NCBI GenBank assembly: GCA_946965045.2
Contig: OX337232.1
Location: forward strand, 2,480,001-2,544,000
Origin: Epithemia pelagica
Taxonomy: Eukaryota; Bacillariophyta; Bacillariophyceae; Surirellales; Surirellaceae
Reading direction: 5' to 3'
Length of the DNA stretch: 64,000 bases
Positions 9,075-19,949 of the stretch are shown here, piece after piece. The number at the start of each line of letters is the position of its first letter. Position 1 is the stretch's first letter. The notes under the pieces were generated by a model. The model ran no database searches. It was not told where the DNA came from and saw nothing but the letters and a program-made list of their open reading frames with translations. A program made the translations under genes and the position numbers.

Positions 9075-10715
9075 TCAAGTGAAGTTGCTCGTTTCTTGAT
9101 TGGCGTACTCCTCCTCTTTTTGTTGAACCTTCCATTGTCGCAAGATTTCATACAAGACAATGGGAGCACAGGCAGCGACATTGAGAGAGTTTTTGACACC
9201 ATAGGTAGGAATTTCCACCAACGCATCCATTTCGGATAAGAGAGATGGGGTGACACCCGTGACTTCATTTCCCAATACCAAAGCGACGCCCTGTTTCATG
9301 TTTTTGGTATTATCCGTACTGCCCGACATTGTTAGGTATTGAACAGATGTGTAATCGACACTATGTTGGGTTGTTTCCAAGGCCACAACTTTGTATTGAA
9401 CCGTTGGGTCAAGAGGATATTTTACTCTTTCGGTGTGGACATTGCCTTTTGCTGATTCTTTCTCCTCTCCTTCCAGTGATGTCGACTTGGTGGTGGTTTG
9501 ATTTCTCAAATGGTTCAAGGCTTGTTGGAGGGTGACAAAATGTTGACTGGGAACAATGCGTTCGGCTCCCAAGGCAGATTTACGCAACTTTTCCGCTCCA
9601 TTGCCATGTGGATGTGGCGTAATGCCAATGGTCCATACCGCTTGACAAGCTGTGGCATCAGCCGTACGAAACAAGCTACCCACATTCATGGCCGATCGCA
9701 AATTGTCCAGTATCAAGACAATGGGAAATTTGTTGTTTGTTGTTTGGTCGGTCGTTGCATTCTGATGGGTGGAACTGGACGTGGTGGTTGTGGTAGGGTT
9801 GGCCGGGTCATGATGGCGGATCCATTCTTGTTCATGGGCAGCATGTCGTTTGAGCAAAAAGTTAATCTGTTGAGCAGTTCGATGCGCCATGGCCACCAGT
9901 CGAGGGTCGTTGTCGTCGTCTTGTGGCGATTTGGGCTGAAGAAAGGAACGATAGGCACGAATGGCCGACTTGCCAAATCGTCCATCGTATCCAGACAAGG
10001 GATCTTGTATCGACTGAAGGGCGGCTTGGTCCAATGCTTCCCCACTAATCTCCAACTGTTGCAGCTGGTGCTGTAGCAATTTTTTTCTTCGTGCTTCTTG
10101 TTGTTGCAACGGTCTCTTGTCGATGGATGTGGCATCCTGGCCTCGTTCGATAGGGTCCAGTTCCTCATTCTCAACTCCAGTACGGTTGTGAATGGTTCGA
10201 TGTATCGCTGGAGCTGGTACTGTATGATTCCGTTGATGTTGCGCTTCGTGGACTGACGACGACGAGGATAACGACAAGGCCATCCAATGGTTGGTAGGAC
10301 ACGGCTGTCGTTGTATTGTCCAGGCGTAGCTAGTGTGTGCACCACAATGGATTGTAGAGGGACAGCAAGACCTGGATGGGTGAATGAGTCCCAGTGGACC
10401 GTTGCGAATCAAACTGTGCGAGTGACGTCGCAGTGGCATGCACCACAGTGGACTGTGTAAATCGCGACGGAGAGTTCTTCTGGTGGTGGTGGTGGACATG
10501 CTAGTTGTTTGGGTGGAGGTAAAACAACAAGTCGTCATTTTCTTTGTACTTTGGAATATCGAGCTGCTACAGCCTCGAGCGACAACGGTTTCCATTTTCA
10601 CTCGAGTCAGGAGGAACAGGATCATTGGAAACAGCAACCGGCCGTGGTCGGTGGTCATCCAACGTGGATGTGGTGGTGAATCAGATGATGAGAACCTGTT
10701 TCGTTGCCGCGGCAT
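9075..10715 (-). CDS. SpoU/TrmH-family RNA 2'-O-methyltransferase
   Basis: The C-terminal third is a SPOUT knot methyltransferase with all three SpoU motifs: motif 1 LDNLRSAMNVGSLFRTADA, motif 2 ALVLGNEVTGV, motif 3 IPTYGVKNSLNVAACAP. These bind S-adenosylmethionine and transfer a methyl group to a ribose 2'-OH of tRNA or rRNA. Before it lies a Gln/Arg-rich helical stretch and a long low-complexity N terminus containing a hydrophobic run (LLFPMILFLL) and Arg/Ser/Thr-rich sequence, which may be an organelle-targeting leader. The start is uncertain: 10715 is the first ATG of the frame (546 aa), and ATGs about 57 and 135 bases downstream are possible. A Thr/Ser/Asn insertion between the helical part and motif 1 lengthens the protein. 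Which RNA is modified cannot be read from sequence. Confidence 0.88.
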   Translation of the reverse strand: MPRQRNRFSSSDSPPHPRWMTTDHGRLLFPMILFLLTRVKMETVVARGCSSSIFQSTKKMTTCCFTSTQTTSMSTTTTRRTLRRDLHSPLWCMPLRRHSHSLIRNGPLGLIHPSRSCCPSTIHCGAHTSYAWTIQRQPCPTNHWMALSLSSSSSVHEAQHQRNHTVPAPAIHRTIHNRTGVENEELDPIERGQDATSIDKRPLQQQEARRKKLLQHQLQQLEISGEALDQAALQSIQDPLSGYDGRFGKSAIRAYRSFLQPKSPQDDDNDPRLVAMAHRTAQQINFLLKRHAAHEQEWIRHHDPANPTTTTTSSSTHQNATTDQTTNNKFPIVLILDNLRSAMNVGSLFRTADATACQAVWTIGITPHPHGNGAEKLRKSALGAERIVPSQHFVTLQQALNHLRNQTTTKSTSLEGEEKESAKGNVHTERVKYPLDPTVQYKVVALETTQHSVDYTSVQYLTMSGSTDNTKNMKQGVALVLGNEVTGVTPSLLSEMDALVEIPTYGVKNSLNVAACAPIVLYEILRQWKVQQKEEEYANQETSNFT

Positions 10716-11301
10716 GGTAGGGCAAAGCGTTCCCTCCTTCCAGGCCACCACTGCAGTCGATCCCTCCTCCTGTTGGATACCACAGAGAGACTCCACACAA
10801 CAAGATCCTGCAAAGGGGGGACAAGGCAAAACTGGCGGACGGGGTGATGTGTGCAATGGAAAGATCCAACCTTTGGCAGTGGCATGGAGCTTGGCCGTTC
10901 ACTTGGGTGCAGCTTGAGAAGTAATGGCGTGCTGAAACGTACGGAGGACGGACGATGGAAGGACCCCGGAAGTTGGTAGCTATGCGCCATTCGTGCCCAC
11001 TATTTGATTAGACTATCACTCTCCAACAGGGAGCAGCTTCATTTCAATATACTCCTACACTTTAGAGAAACAAGTCCATATCCTCTTTCTTCGGGTGGTC
11101 CATGTCGTTGCGTATGGTAGCGTCTATTGACGAGAATAGCACTGTCCCACACCCAACCGTCATATAGCGAACCTTCCAAGGAGACGAAACGAGGACCGTC
11201 TGGATACCACCCCGGTGTCAGTGGAAGAAATGGAGGACGTTCTCTGTCTGGTTTCTCCATTACAAGTGTCCCTCTTTCGTGTTGTGATCTTGTCCGGCTA
11301 G
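10716..11301. other. Intergenic between two minus-strand genes
   Basis: Upstream region of the methyltransferase gene and downstream region of the HD gene. No convincing open frame or repeat. Confidence 0.45.
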
Positions 11302-12228
11302 CTAGTTCTTGTTGGAGGAGGAGGAGGTTTGGTTGGTCGAGGGAACGCTTGTTGTGGTGGATGGCTGTTGCTGTTGTGGAGAGGATTTGCGAGCCGCGTA
11401 TTGCTGTCGTTCATTGTCCAGCACGGTCCAGCCTCGTTCTTGTAGCAATTGCTCTCGTTCCTGTCGCAATTGGTTATCCAATCGTCGAAAAAGGGGTGTC
11501 TTTAGAACGGAATTGGTGGTTTGATAAAAGGACCGCAAGGGTTCTTGCAAACAATAGTCGTTGTCCTTGTCACTGTCTGCGACATTACTCGTCGGACTGG
11601 GAGTCGTTGTGGAAAGGTCGCCATTCTTACGGTCGGCTGTCGAATTCTGGTTGGGTCGTAAATGCAATTTTTCGTATTCGTAGGCTTGGACGACCATTTC
11701 AAATTTATCAATGTCCTTGGCATAATGCGATTCGGGGGTAATTTGTTGTTCGTATTCGTGCCACCATTGCATCAAGTCTGAACCCAATGTCGTGCCGACC
11801 ATGTCTTGAATGGTCTCCATGGCTTGTCGTTCAACGTCCTGTTTGGTGGCCACTTGACGGGGTGCACAATAGGGCGTAATGTCTCCGGCCAAGGCTTCAC
11901 AAACATCGTGCGTCAAGGCAATCCGCAACAATCGATTGGTATCAATATTTTGGGGATGATAGTGTGGACACAATTGGTACTCGTCTTCGTACTGCACAAC
12001 AGACGAGGGGACCACCATCAAGGCACACATGGCACATCGATGCATATGATCGGCATCGGATTCGGGAAAGGGAATTCCCTGACGGACCCATCCCGTTCGT
12101 TTCAAGCGTTTCAAGACGCCACAAATTTCTGTCAAGAATTGCAATGGATTGCCATGCTGGTTGCCCGTAGTATTCGTGTGTGGTGGCAGCAACGGTGACT
12201 CGTTTGGGGAAGAAGGACTGGACGACAT
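11302..12228 (-). CDS. HD-domain 5'-deoxynucleotidase, HDDC2/YfbR-like
   Basis: The HD fold is complete: His61 in DADHMHR, His107-Asp108 in ALTHDVCEA, the following DITP, and Asp174 in AKDIDKFEM. These residues bind the divalent metal in HDDC2/YfbR enzymes, which remove phosphate from deoxynucleoside 5'-monophosphates. Taking the ATG at 12228 gives 308 aa; the frame is open upstream to a GTG but has no earlier ATG. The family is usually about 200 aa. The extra length comes from a Ser/Asn/Asp-rich loop after the metal-binding Asp and a Gln/Ser-rich tail. The gene starts head-to-head with the helicase gene. Confidence 0.85.
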   Translation of the reverse strand: MSSSPSSPNESPLLPPHTNTTGNQHGNPLQFLTEICGVLKRLKRTGWVRQGIPFPESDADHMHRCAMCALMVVPSSVVQYEDEYQLCPHYHPQNIDTNRLLRIALTHDVCEALAGDITPYCAPRQVATKQDVERQAMETIQDMVGTTLGSDLMQWWHEYEQQITPESHYAKDIDKFEMVVQAYEYEKLHLRPNQNSTADRKNGDLSTTTPSPTSNVADSDKDNDYCLQEPLRSFYQTTNSVLKTPLFRRLDNQLRQEREQLLQERGWTVLDNERQQYAARKSSPQQQQPSTTTSVPSTNQTSSSSNKN

Positions 12229-12761
12229 GGAAGGAGCTGCCTGGTAATGCTGCTGTATTCGAAACGGGGAATCACCGTGACGTTCCACAGGGATTCTCGC
12301 AAATCCTTCAACCAATCCACAGCGGCAAAACCACCACGACAACCACACAAGGCCGACACGGATTCGCCCACCGCTCCACCAACGACCCCACACTCCACAC
12401 AGCAAGGCTCCAAGAATGGTGCGAGTCGTTGTAGTAGTAGTACAAACAAATTGTAGAATGGCTTTGGTTCTTTGGTTCACAGACACCAGCACCACTGCTC
12501 CTAGGATTGATAGCTCACAACAGCACCAACCTGGTCGTTCACCACAAAAGCAACCTTTTACAACAGAAAGATTCCCGATGCGTCACAAAACATGCGAAAT
12601 GTCGTTGATTCCTTTAAGAGCGACCAGTAAGCGACCTGCTGATGGCCAATCAATCAGCCCACCATTTTTTGGTGTTCTTTTTCTTTCGATTATTGATCGC
12701 TCTGTGTGAGAGCGTTGGTCATTCGATTCTTTTGGTGCAGTTGGCTGAGAGGAACGAACGA
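12229..12761. promoter_or_regulatory. Divergent promoter region, HD gene and helicase gene
   Basis: The two start codons point away from each other about 530 bp apart (413 bp if the helicase starts at its upstream ATG at 12642). The interval must hold both promoters. No specific motif is claimed; sharing of regulatory elements is inference from layout. Confidence 0.4.
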
Positions 12762-15401
12762 ATGGGAGTGTGTTTGTCGCAGCAACAACAACAACGGTGG
12801 TGGAAGAGGAGTGTGGTACCATCATCATCATGGCTGGTGATGATGGTGATTCTTGTGGGTGTCGCCCACGCATGGGTACCACCCCCATTATCTTCCTGGT
12901 GCAGCAGTAGACAATCTTCCCCACTACCCAAAACCACCACCCAAACACTCTTACTTGTAGTATCCTCCATGAAACAACCAGTCTTTCTTCCCGACGGTTC
13001 ACCACCCAAATCCACCGTTCCAACGAACACCGTCCAGAAGAAAAAGAAAAAGAAAAAGAAACGAGTCCCCAAACCGGCACGATTTACCCAATCGGTACAC
13101 CATCCACCATCATCATCATTATCATCGAATACGAGAAGGACTCGAGCTTCTCGCAGTCCCAGCAACAGGCACAAAAACGTCAAGTCGATTGATGAATTGG
13201 AACACACCATGATGCAACGATGGGGTACCGAACGAGATCAACGAATGGATGACAAGGATTATCTTGACCAAGACGATGAAGATGACGAATATGAGGACCA
13301 TGACATGTTGGACGACGACGACAAGAACAACAGCAAGGATACTCGCCACCGAATGGTTCGACCACAAATGAATTCCTTCCAGCCAAACAACAAACTCCAG
13401 GGCACCACCTTTGATCCATCCCAGTCCAGAGACTATAAAGATCCCGATGCGATATTGTTACAACGGGTTCGACGCAATCAAGAACGAATGCAATCACCCA
13501 TCACGCGACGAGACACTGCTTCTCCTTCTTTGTTTCCAAAGGACTCGAAGACAGGTACGAGAGAGACTTCTGCACCATCCACCTTTTTCTTTCGACCTCA
13601 GGACGACAACAACAACAGCGAGGTGGAACGGTCTCCATCCTCACGTTCCAAAGCCAACGAAAACGACAAGACCACCCGTCGGAACGTGGAAAGAGACTTC
13701 AATAATGAGCCATCCTCTTCTTTGGTATCATCCAAACAAGCGGCTGCCACAAAAGAGCCAAGATATGTACCCTTGACCAATGAGCAGGGTCAACCTCTGT
13801 ATTTGACCACAAAACAAGCACAAATCAATTTTGACACGGAGCGAGAACAACAACAAGCAGCTCTAGGGCGAATGGCCGACTCCACGAAAGAAACCACGGA
13901 CAAGACCGAGAACGAGGCTCCACAGCAAGTATCTCAGCATTCTTCCTTGGAAAACGACAATCTCTTGGCCGTACCACAAACCTGGCAAGACATTGGTATC
14001 ACCCATCCCATTTTATTGCACAATCTCCAGACCATGAATTGTCCATCGCCTCTGTCCGTGCAAGCCAAGGCTTGTCCAGATATTTTACAGGGAACCACGG
14101 ACCTGGTGTTGGGAACCTACACGGGCAGTGGCAAGACTCTGGCCTTTTTGGTACCACTGATTCAACGATTCCTATTGAATGAGCGTCCGGGTGATGCAGC
14201 GACGGAGTATGCCAACAACAACAAGAGCAAGAATTCAAAGTTTCTTTCCCTTTTGATTGTGGCTCCTGGTCGGGAATTGGCGAGTCAAATTGGAACGGTC
14301 GCGCGTCAATTGGTCCAGGGAACCGACTATACGGTCCTCATGGCCATTGGAGGTACCACCTTTGCCCGCAATGTAGAACAAATCCGGAAACGCAAACCAG
14401 CCATTCTGGTGGGAACTCCTGGACGGGTGGCGGAATTGGTTGTGGGACAACCGGGAAGTAGTTGTCGTCGCAGCAGCAGGGGTGGAGGAGGAGGACGACT
14501 CACCACCTCGTCTCTCCAAGCCTTTGTGTTGGATGAATTTGATGCCCTGCTGCAATACAAACCTCATGCCGAACCGACCTTGGCCATTTTAGAAACCTTG
14601 CAACGACGACGACAACAACAACAGAACCAACCACCCTCCAGCGACAACAATAAGATGGTTTCCATTTTTTGCTCGGCAACAGCATCCGATGTATTGAATT
14701 TACCCAAGGTCAAGAATTTCTTGGACCCCAACTTTGTCTTGACCATGGCCGATGAACACGACGCCTATGTCACATCGGCGGCAACCAGGGGTGACGCAGT
14801 CTTGTCGTCTTCTCGGACCACTGTGCCTCCTCCTCGTGTGAGCAAGACTGTGATGCATGGCGTGGTCCATGTGGCACATCGACGGTTTGTGTTGGAAACC
14901 GTACGACGAATCCTACATACTGAACCCTATCCACAACAGGTACTGATTTTTGTTCAAGATTCACGCAAGGTGGAAATGATGGTGGAACGATTGGGTAAAA
15001 TGGGAATTTTGGCGGCGCCACTTCATGGCGGTCGCAACAGCGAAAAACTGGACCGGGCTGAAGTGAACAAGGCACTGCGAGAGGGACAAGTGGGCATTGT
15101 GGTGGCAACTGAATTGGCGGCTCGGGGATTGGACGCTCCCCTCTTGACCCATGTGATTAATGTGGATTTGCCCACAGATGCTTCGCATTATGCGCACCGG
15201 GCGGGACGATGCGGTCGAGGCGGACGACCGGGTGTCGTCCTCAATCTGACTGTGGATCCCAAAGAACGCAAAGTGCCACACAAATTGACGCAGCAATTGG
15301 GAGTCCCACTCTTTACCGTACAAGTTGGAAATGGCAAGCTGAATCTGGTTGTCGAAGATTCCTCACAAAAGGGCGAAGAACAAAGATCGAATGAAGAATG
15401 A
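12762..15401 (+). CDS. DEAD-box RNA helicase (DEFD variant), probably plastid-targeted
   Basis: The ATP-dependent RNA helicase core is complete: Q-motif region (IGITHPILL...QAKACPDIL), motif I TGSGKT at residues 454-459, Ia APGRELASQ, Ib VGTPGRV, motif II DEFD at 591-594 instead of DEAD, motif III SAT, V VATELAARGLDAP, and VI HRAGRCGRGG from residue 812. From the ATG at 12762 a hydrophobic helix (SWLVMMVILVGVAHA) is followed by WVPPPL. That is a signal peptide with an aromatic residue at the +1 position, as in diatom bipartite plastid leaders, so this start is preferred over the in-frame ATG at 12642. A long acidic/Ser-rich low-complexity region with a Lys run separates leader from core. 879 aa, no intron. 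A role in plastid RNA or ribosome work is inference. Confidence 0.92.
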   Translation: MGVCLSQQQQQRWWKRSVVPSSSWLVMMVILVGVAHAWVPPPLSSWCSSRQSSPLPKTTTQTLLLVVSSMKQPVFLPDGSPPKSTVPTNTVQKKKKKKKKRVPKPARFTQSVHHPPSSSLSSNTRRTRASRSPSNRHKNVKSIDELEHTMMQRWGTERDQRMDDKDYLDQDDEDDEYEDHDMLDDDDKNNSKDTRHRMVRPQMNSFQPNNKLQGTTFDPSQSRDYKDPDAILLQRVRRNQERMQSPITRRDTASPSLFPKDSKTGTRETSAPSTFFFRPQDDNNNSEVERSPSSRSKANENDKTTRRNVERDFNNEPSSSLVSSKQAAATKEPRYVPLTNEQGQPLYLTTKQAQINFDTEREQQQAALGRMADSTKETTDKTENEAPQQVSQHSSLENDNLLAVPQTWQDIGITHPILLHNLQTMNCPSPLSVQAKACPDILQGTTDLVLGTYTGSGKTLAFLVPLIQRFLLNERPGDAATEYANNNKSKNSKFLSLLIVAPGRELASQIGTVARQLVQGTDYTVLMAIGGTTFARNVEQIRKRKPAILVGTPGRVAELVVGQPGSSCRRSSRGGGGGRLTTSSLQAFVLDEFDALLQYKPHAEPTLAILETLQRRRQQQQNQPPSSDNNKMVSIFCSATASDVLNLPKVKNFLDPNFVLTMADEHDAYVTSAATRGDAVLSSSRTTVPPPRVSKTVMHGVVHVAHRRFVLETVRRILHTEPYPQQVLIFVQDSRKVEMMVERLGKMGILAAPLHGGRNSEKLDRAEVNKALREGQVGIVVATELAARGLDAPLLTHVINVDLPTDASHYAHRAGRCGRGGRPGVVLNLTVDPKERKVPHKLTQQLGVPLFTVQVGNGKLNLVVEDSSQKGEEQRSNEE

Positions 15402-15885
15402 AATTACTATGGACGATAGATGTTAACTCAATTTTATGTGTTGGACACAGCAGGAACTTCAAGACAACCTCAACAAGCTGCTCTTGTTCATCTACAGAGA
15501 TATTGACACCTCCTACCTTTTCCGGCGTGACAAGATGTGCGGTTTGCCACAAGGTTACGACATACCCCTGTGATCCTACCATGCTGGTTGTTTCTTCCCC
15601 CCAACCAATGAAGTAGAAAACCCTGAGGCTCGGCATCCTGTCCTGTTAGAAGAATCTTTGACCATCCTTCTTGTACTTCTCCTTCTTCTAGTATGGGAGA
15701 GAACCAAGGACTCTATCGATTAATAGAAGTATTAACAAGTAGCAGTAGGTAGTCTGAACATACGAGAAATTCTTGGGTAGACTACTAGAGGTAGAGAGGA
15801 GCTTCCCCTAGCTAACTATCCGTAGCCAGCTATCTCGAAATCGAAGGTAGTCCTTGGATTCCCATGAGATTTGCTTGCCATTCCC
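15402..15885. other. Intergenic, left flank of tandem transposon
   Basis: No gene seen. The sequence just before the repeat unit (…GCCATTCCC at 15877-15885) differs from the unit's own right end, so this is the left insertion or duplication flank; no matching target duplication is visible on the far side (24220 onward). Confidence 0.5.
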
Positions 15886-16505
15886 GACTTTATAGGGGGA
15901 AGTCGCAGAAGAGGAGGGGAAAGAAAGGAAGAGAAAAAAGAAGAAGAAGAAGGAAAAAAGAAAAAAGAGGAAGAATTAGTGGTAAGATTCCCTTTGCTAC
16001 GAACGTGCGATTGCCACCATCATATTATGATCTCATTGGTTGATCCATTTGTCACTGCTTCTGGTCTGTGTGGGATGTGTGGTGACTACGTGTTGCTCCA
16101 ATGTCCCGGTGGAGGGGGATTTGGCAGTTCCCTACGGTCGTTCTACGTATCTGGCTACGGTAAGTGCTGACACCGTGTGTCTTTTACCTATACAAAACAT
16201 CGTCAGCCTCACATATGCCTTTGATCTCTGATTGTATTGCCTGTGCGAAGATATTGGCATACATTGTTTCCAGTATATCGCGCAATCATAGCTACGGCAT
16301 GGACGAGAAGTTTTGCACAGTTTTTGTTAGTTCATTATTTTCTGATCGATGGTTTTCTCACTACTGTTGTTGTTGTCGTCGTTGTTGTTGTTATATCTCT
16401 TGAATCTTTGTCTTAAAGTGTCTGGCCTCCATGGTAAGTCGCGACTGTTGGCTGTTGATGCTGTGTTGATTTTTGCTGCTCTCTAACCGATGTTGTTGTT
16501 GTGTT

Positions 16506-19500
16506 TTAAGGGTACGATGCATTACTGGGATGGTTGGAACAAGATTTGTCATGGGGTGGGATGCCCCGACGATTGGGCCTCTGCCAATACTGAATATTGC
16601 GGATGCAACAATTTTGAGTCGGTTGTGGATGTGTTGGTTGTTGATGGAGCGGTTGGCAACCAAGGTACGACGAGTAATACGCCGCTTGCTGCAGCAGCTG
16701 TTGCTGAAAGTGATGAACACTAGCAAGCGGCGTATTTGGCGGAAGCAATGGTGGAAGTGATGGCATTTGTGGTTGTGGCATGGTGATTGGTCTGGGGGCC
16801 GGTTGTATTGCTGTTCTTGGTGGCGATTTGGGAGCAGGTTGCTGTTGTGTTTGTGGTGGTGGTCGTTGTGGTCGTGTTGGAGAAGACTGTTGCACTGTTG
16901 GAGCTGGTGGTGGCGGCAGCTCTTCCTCCTCATCACTCAACATTGGATCATCGTCATCTTCTTGGTTTGCTTCGTCTTGATGCTCTTCTTTTTCCTCAAC
17001 TTGTTGCTCTTTTTCATTTTCTCGTGATTGTTCTGTATCTTGTTGTTCCAGTGTCTCGCTTGTTTGCATTGTTTCTTCATCTTGCATATTGCGCTGAGCC
17101 TCACATTTCTCACAGGGACAGAAGTCATGCTGTTGGACCGAGATGTTCCAGACCTCGTTGAGTTGCTCATAAACTTGCAAGTACTCAGAAAAAAAGCGTT
17201 CACCATTGTCTTGCGGTAAGTGCTCGACGTCATCAAACAACTTGGATGCGCCGCATCGAACGGCCAACTTGTTGATAAAGGCAAGTTGCTGGTGGTTCCA
17301 ATGACTCACCACTGTTTCCCACGCCGCAGGCATTTTCTTGTTGCGTTGTTCCGTTGTCTTCGACACAAAGCGCAGCTTGTGTCGAATCTGACGGTTGTAC
17401 CGCGCCGTTCCGCACAAGTTCAAGTCGTCCGAGAGTTTTTCATTTGTGCCCCCATTACTGAAATGGGCCAAGTTGTTGTGCCATGACTCCAATTTGGATT
17501 CCCCTCGGTAAGAGACCCATTCGGACAATTGATGGCTTGAATTTGGGTGTTGTTTGATCTCACGATACATGTCTTCGATTGGAATCGGATCTGCGAGAAA
17601 CTCTGCCTTTTTTTTACAGTTTTCGATCGCTGAGTGTGTATCTTGTGTGAACAATGGTTGTTGTGTCTTGTGATCGAGCCTTCCTCGTGCCGGTGGCCCA
17701 CTGTCACTACTACTTCTCACTTTATATTTTATCTTCCACTCCTCCCGGCGCATCACGATTGTTTGGAACGCGCGGATGATTTTCCGTAAGTACTTGCCGT
17801 ATCTTTCGCGAAAAACCTTGGTCTGTCTCATTTCTGCTATTTGCTTGTCACTACATTTCTTGCCTCCAAGGGTGCCATTCTTCAGGGCCGTGATGACTTT
17901 ATGGAAGTCACCATCGTGATACTCGTAGATGCAATCCAACAATTCGCGCAACGCGTCACCAAAGTCCATGTGTTTATGGCGCAGGGTCTTTATAATTTGC
18001 TGGAGGAAATGAAAGAGTCCCAGTCTTGGGACTACATCTTCACCCAACAATCCAACCCAATAATCGCTCTTGTGGGGGAATGTGTCGGAATAGATGACGC
18101 TCGGGTTAAAATTTCCACGGCTGCAAAGTTGTTGGGCAGCATGGGAGAAGGTCTTGGTTTCCAAGTTTGGAACCAAGATGCACATGCAATCTCGCCTACT
18201 TCATTGGCAGCATCCCATACAGCTTCTGCCTTGAGCCTCTTGGGATAGTTCTTGACTGCTTGGAAGGTGTGGTCTTGGGCAAAACTTGTTTGGCAGCCCA
18301 CTGCTTGGATTTCCCTGGTGTGCCTCTCATAGTCACTTGTTCTCCAGGGATTGAGTCTGGATCTTGATGCCTCGTGGTAGGCCTGTCTGATTGTCTCACC
18401 AAGAGGAGGATACCTGGTGAGCCACTCTCCATCTTTCGCTGGATACTCTTGCCCTTGCTGATGTGTTGCATCACAGAAGGAGTAATAGTTAGTTATTCTA
18501 TTCCTATAATCCCTGTTGATTGCAGCATACAATAGTCCACTACAGTGGTCACCATTGCCATAGGTAAGCATCTCCTCCTCCAACACTGTTGTTGTTGTAA
18601 TGTCGAAGTGCTGGGCACCTCGAGCCCACTTTGCTTCGACCGGATACCATTTCGCAAAATGTGGAGGCAGCGAATTGAGAAGTGCTCCGTCGTTGCCGGC
18701 ATGCGTGGTATTGCACTCCTTGCAATGGTAGTGCGTGACAAGGGCGTAAGACGGTGCGCCATCAAGACCAAAAATGGGGAATAGACTTTTGCTCTTGGAA
18801 AGGTTGGTCCGCTCGCGTTGTAGTGTACAGTTGCTACACTTTGGACACTTAAGCCCAATTTTCTGAAACTCCACCGGCATAAACAGCTCCCAGTCAACAA
18901 TGTACAAACGTCGCCCTACAATTGAGTCCCACAGGGCATTATTGTTGTTTCGCACGTCGGGTACAGTCAAACACATGTCTCGCATGAACGGCTTAAGTGA
19001 CCGCACGTCGCGCTTCCGTTCCAAACAAGTTTCGGCGATAGTCTTGGCAAGCGCGTACATTGTTTTCGGACACGTGATCGACTCGTCTTGTTCTATCTCC
19101 TTGTATTTAGCCAGTACCGATTGCATAAATACATACTCATCGGACCCAACGGCGGACGTCACCTGATTATTGATCAGGCAGTCCGTGCGCGCAATACAGT
19201 TGCGCTTCCCCTTTCGAACCCTGGAAAGTTTCAAATCGTCCTCTGTCACGGTCGTTGCTTCATTTGAAGCTTCCGAGACAGGTTTATTGTTGAGACGAAA
19301 GAAGAGGTTGAAATCTTCTTGCCTCATGATGATTGGATGGTAAGTCACTTCCTTGTTGGCCTCTTTCTTCAGTCGTTCCTCCTCCTTCATGGCCTCTACC
19401 AAGTGGTCTGGTATGCCCCTGGTCTTTGTGTTCTTCGGGCAGAAGACGTGATGGGGGCGCTTGGGAGGCTTGGTCCCAAGCCTTTTGGAACTGCAGATGG

Positions 19501-19949
19501 TGCAGTCCCTGTCTGGCTCAAAGGCCTTTTTTCTTCTCAAGCGTGAGCTGCCTCAACTGCTTTGCCTCTTGTTGCTTCCTCTTCTTGTTGCTTCTCTGTT
19601 GTGCTAACGACTTTGCCCTTTTTGTTTGGTTGTTTCGTCGTTGACTCTGCCCACCCATCTCTTGCTCCTTGCTGAGCTTTTTGTATGGGTTCACCACCAA
19701 GGGTGCTGGTGGTGGTGGAGGAGAGTCATTCTCCTCAGGGACAGTCATCGTGGTTGGGTCCATTGTCGCTCCAGAAACATCGACACCATTGTCCATGTCC
19801 TGGGGCACGGCAACCGCGACCGGCCTCATTGGCACGGAATCGTGTTGGAGACGAAATCCCTGTCGTTTCGGCTGTTTTCGTGGGGAAGTCGGCAAGATTC
19901 CGTGGCTTTTTGCGCGTGGCGCGCGATGTCTACTGGTAAGAGAAGACAT
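16506..19949 (-). pseudogene. DDE transposase gene, copy A, two frameshifts
   Basis: Same gene as at 20673-24116 but split into three overlapping frames: 19949-19518, 19540-18032 and 18185-16506. A six-T run at 19527-19532 (five in copy B) shifts the frame after the N-terminal Pro-rich and Lys/Gln-rich region. A missing T at 18179-18180 (GATGC versus GATTGC in copy B) shifts it again just after the first catalytic Asp region. Both are homopolymer-length changes, the commonest error class in some sequencing chemistries, so either real decay or assembly error is possible. The zinc-ribbon and all DDE residues are otherwise unchanged. One substitution changes a Leu of copy B to Pro in the C-terminal tail. 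Confidence 0.85.
16676..16736. repeat. 15-bp hairpin in transposase 3' end, copy A
   Basis: Perfect inverted arms AATACGCCGCTTGCT (16676-16690) and its complement (16722-16736) around a 31-base loop. Same hairpin as at 20843-20903. Confidence 0.85.

Noticed and set aside
12132-12449. Minus-strand ORF with Cys/Gly-rich hydrophobic sequence upstream of the HD gene
   Set aside because: Different frame from the HD gene, no splice signals joining it, and composition looks like a shadow of the promoter region.
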